A stretch of 15,505 bases of DNA, from NCBI GenBank assembly GCA_964575225.1, contig CAZNQW010000077.1, forward strand, positions 1-15,505, given 5' to 3'. The DNA comes from CAZNQW01 sp964575225. Its GTDB lineage: Bacteria; Chloroflexota; Anaerolineae; JAAYZQ01. A program made the position numbers and the translations under genes. The notes beneath the pieces were generated by a model. That model was not told the origin of the DNA and made no database searches. It worked only from the letters and a program-made list of their open reading frames with translations. Below are positions 15,311-15,505 of this stretch, one piece after another. Within the stretch, counting starts at the first letter, position 1. Every line of letters starts with the position of its first letter.

Positions 15311-15339
15311 AGTATAGCACAATCTTGCACCAGAGCCAA
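15311..15339 (-). promoter_or_regulatory. Putative promoter of the cytochrome c and fba genes
   Basis: On the minus strand TTGGCT (15334-15339, four of six) and TATACT (15311-15316, five of six) are 17 bases apart. The transcript would start near 15304, about 60 bases before the cytochrome ATG. Confidence 0.6.
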
Positions 15340-15408
15340 GCGCACGACCCAACAGGTTCAGCGGTGTTGCTAAATCGGCCATACGATCTGATTTGGGGTA
15401 ATGAATGG

Positions 15409-15428
15409 GCCCCCGCTTTCGCGGGGGC
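15409..15428. repeat. Interspersed GC-rich hairpin repeat
   Basis: GCCCCCGC (15409-15416) and GCGGGGGC (15421-15428) form a perfect eight-base stem around TTTC. The minus strand, with CGCGAAAGCG at the centre, resembles a widely scattered class of bacterial intergenic repeats, and the reading frame across it gives the tell-tale PAKAGAH peptide; that minus-strand frame (15249-15485) is therefore not a gene. Beside it, TTGAGAACCG occurs twice (15471-15480 and 15485-15494), 14 bases apart. Nothing else in 15246-15505 looks coding. Confidence 0.7.
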
Positions 15429-15505
15429 GACGAGTTGGCGGCGGGCTGCGCTTAGCCTATATTTCGCAGTTTGAGAACCGCACATTGAGAACCGAATAGA
15501 GAGCT

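Noticed and set aside
15249..15485. A 78-codon minus-strand open frame ahead of the cytochrome gene.
   Set aside because: It includes the PAKAGAH peptide that results from translating an interspersed repeat, and it overlaps the cytochrome promoter.

Overview
The window is GC-rich bacterial chromosomal DNA made of ordinary, mostly conserved genes. The best guess for the source is a member of the Chloroflexota (Anaerolineae- or Caldilinea-like). This rests on the general style of the proteins (an SSB with a loop insertion, a DUF3467 neighbour, a DUF4870 membrane protein, paired ABC-2 permeases, a lipoprotein cytochrome c) and on the many short perfect palindromes between genes. It is an inference, not a proof. 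No phage, transposase, CRISPR array, rRNA or tRNA was seen.

Layout, left to right. (1) 1-1240, minus strand: an SsnA-like amidohydrolase, cut by the left edge. (2) 1241-1528: intergenic, with its promoter and two palindromic repeats. (3) 1529-5401, minus strand: a DUF4870 membrane protein, then recJ, then an M32 carboxypeptidase. A hairpin plus T-tract terminator lies between the DUF4870 gene and recJ and rules out the upstream recJ start. (4) 5402-5638: a divergent control region with good sigma-70-type promoters on both strands. (5) 5639-9176, plus strand: fmt, ssb, a DUF3467 gene and der. ssb has its own near-consensus promoter, and DUF3467 and der are only 20 bases apart. (6) 9177-9410: a convergent gap holding a cluster of four hairpins. 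(7) 9411-15245, minus strand, read right to left: a cytochrome c lipoprotein, class II fructose-bisphosphate aldolase, ribose-5-phosphate isomerase A, an ABC ATPase and two ABC-2 permeases. (8) 15246-15505: the promoter of the cytochrome gene, another interspersed repeat and a short direct repeat.

How the genes fit together. fmt (initiator tRNA formylation) and der (50S ribosome assembly) serve translation; ssb and recJ serve DNA replication and repair. fba and rpiA serve glycolysis/gluconeogenesis and the pentose phosphate pathway. The ATPase and two permeases form a complete ABC-2 exporter with one ATPase and a probable permease heterodimer. The cytochrome c is a membrane-anchored electron carrier that seems to share a transcript with fba.

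Nothing here looks like a dedicated new biological system. The items most worth a second look are the terminator just ahead of a TTG start in recJ, the two recurring palindrome families, an extra segment of about 18 residues in the switch region of Der, the degenerate motif in one exporter permease, and the leader hairpins before the DUF3467 gene and rpiA. Promoter calls were made by eye from -35/-10 matches and spacing.
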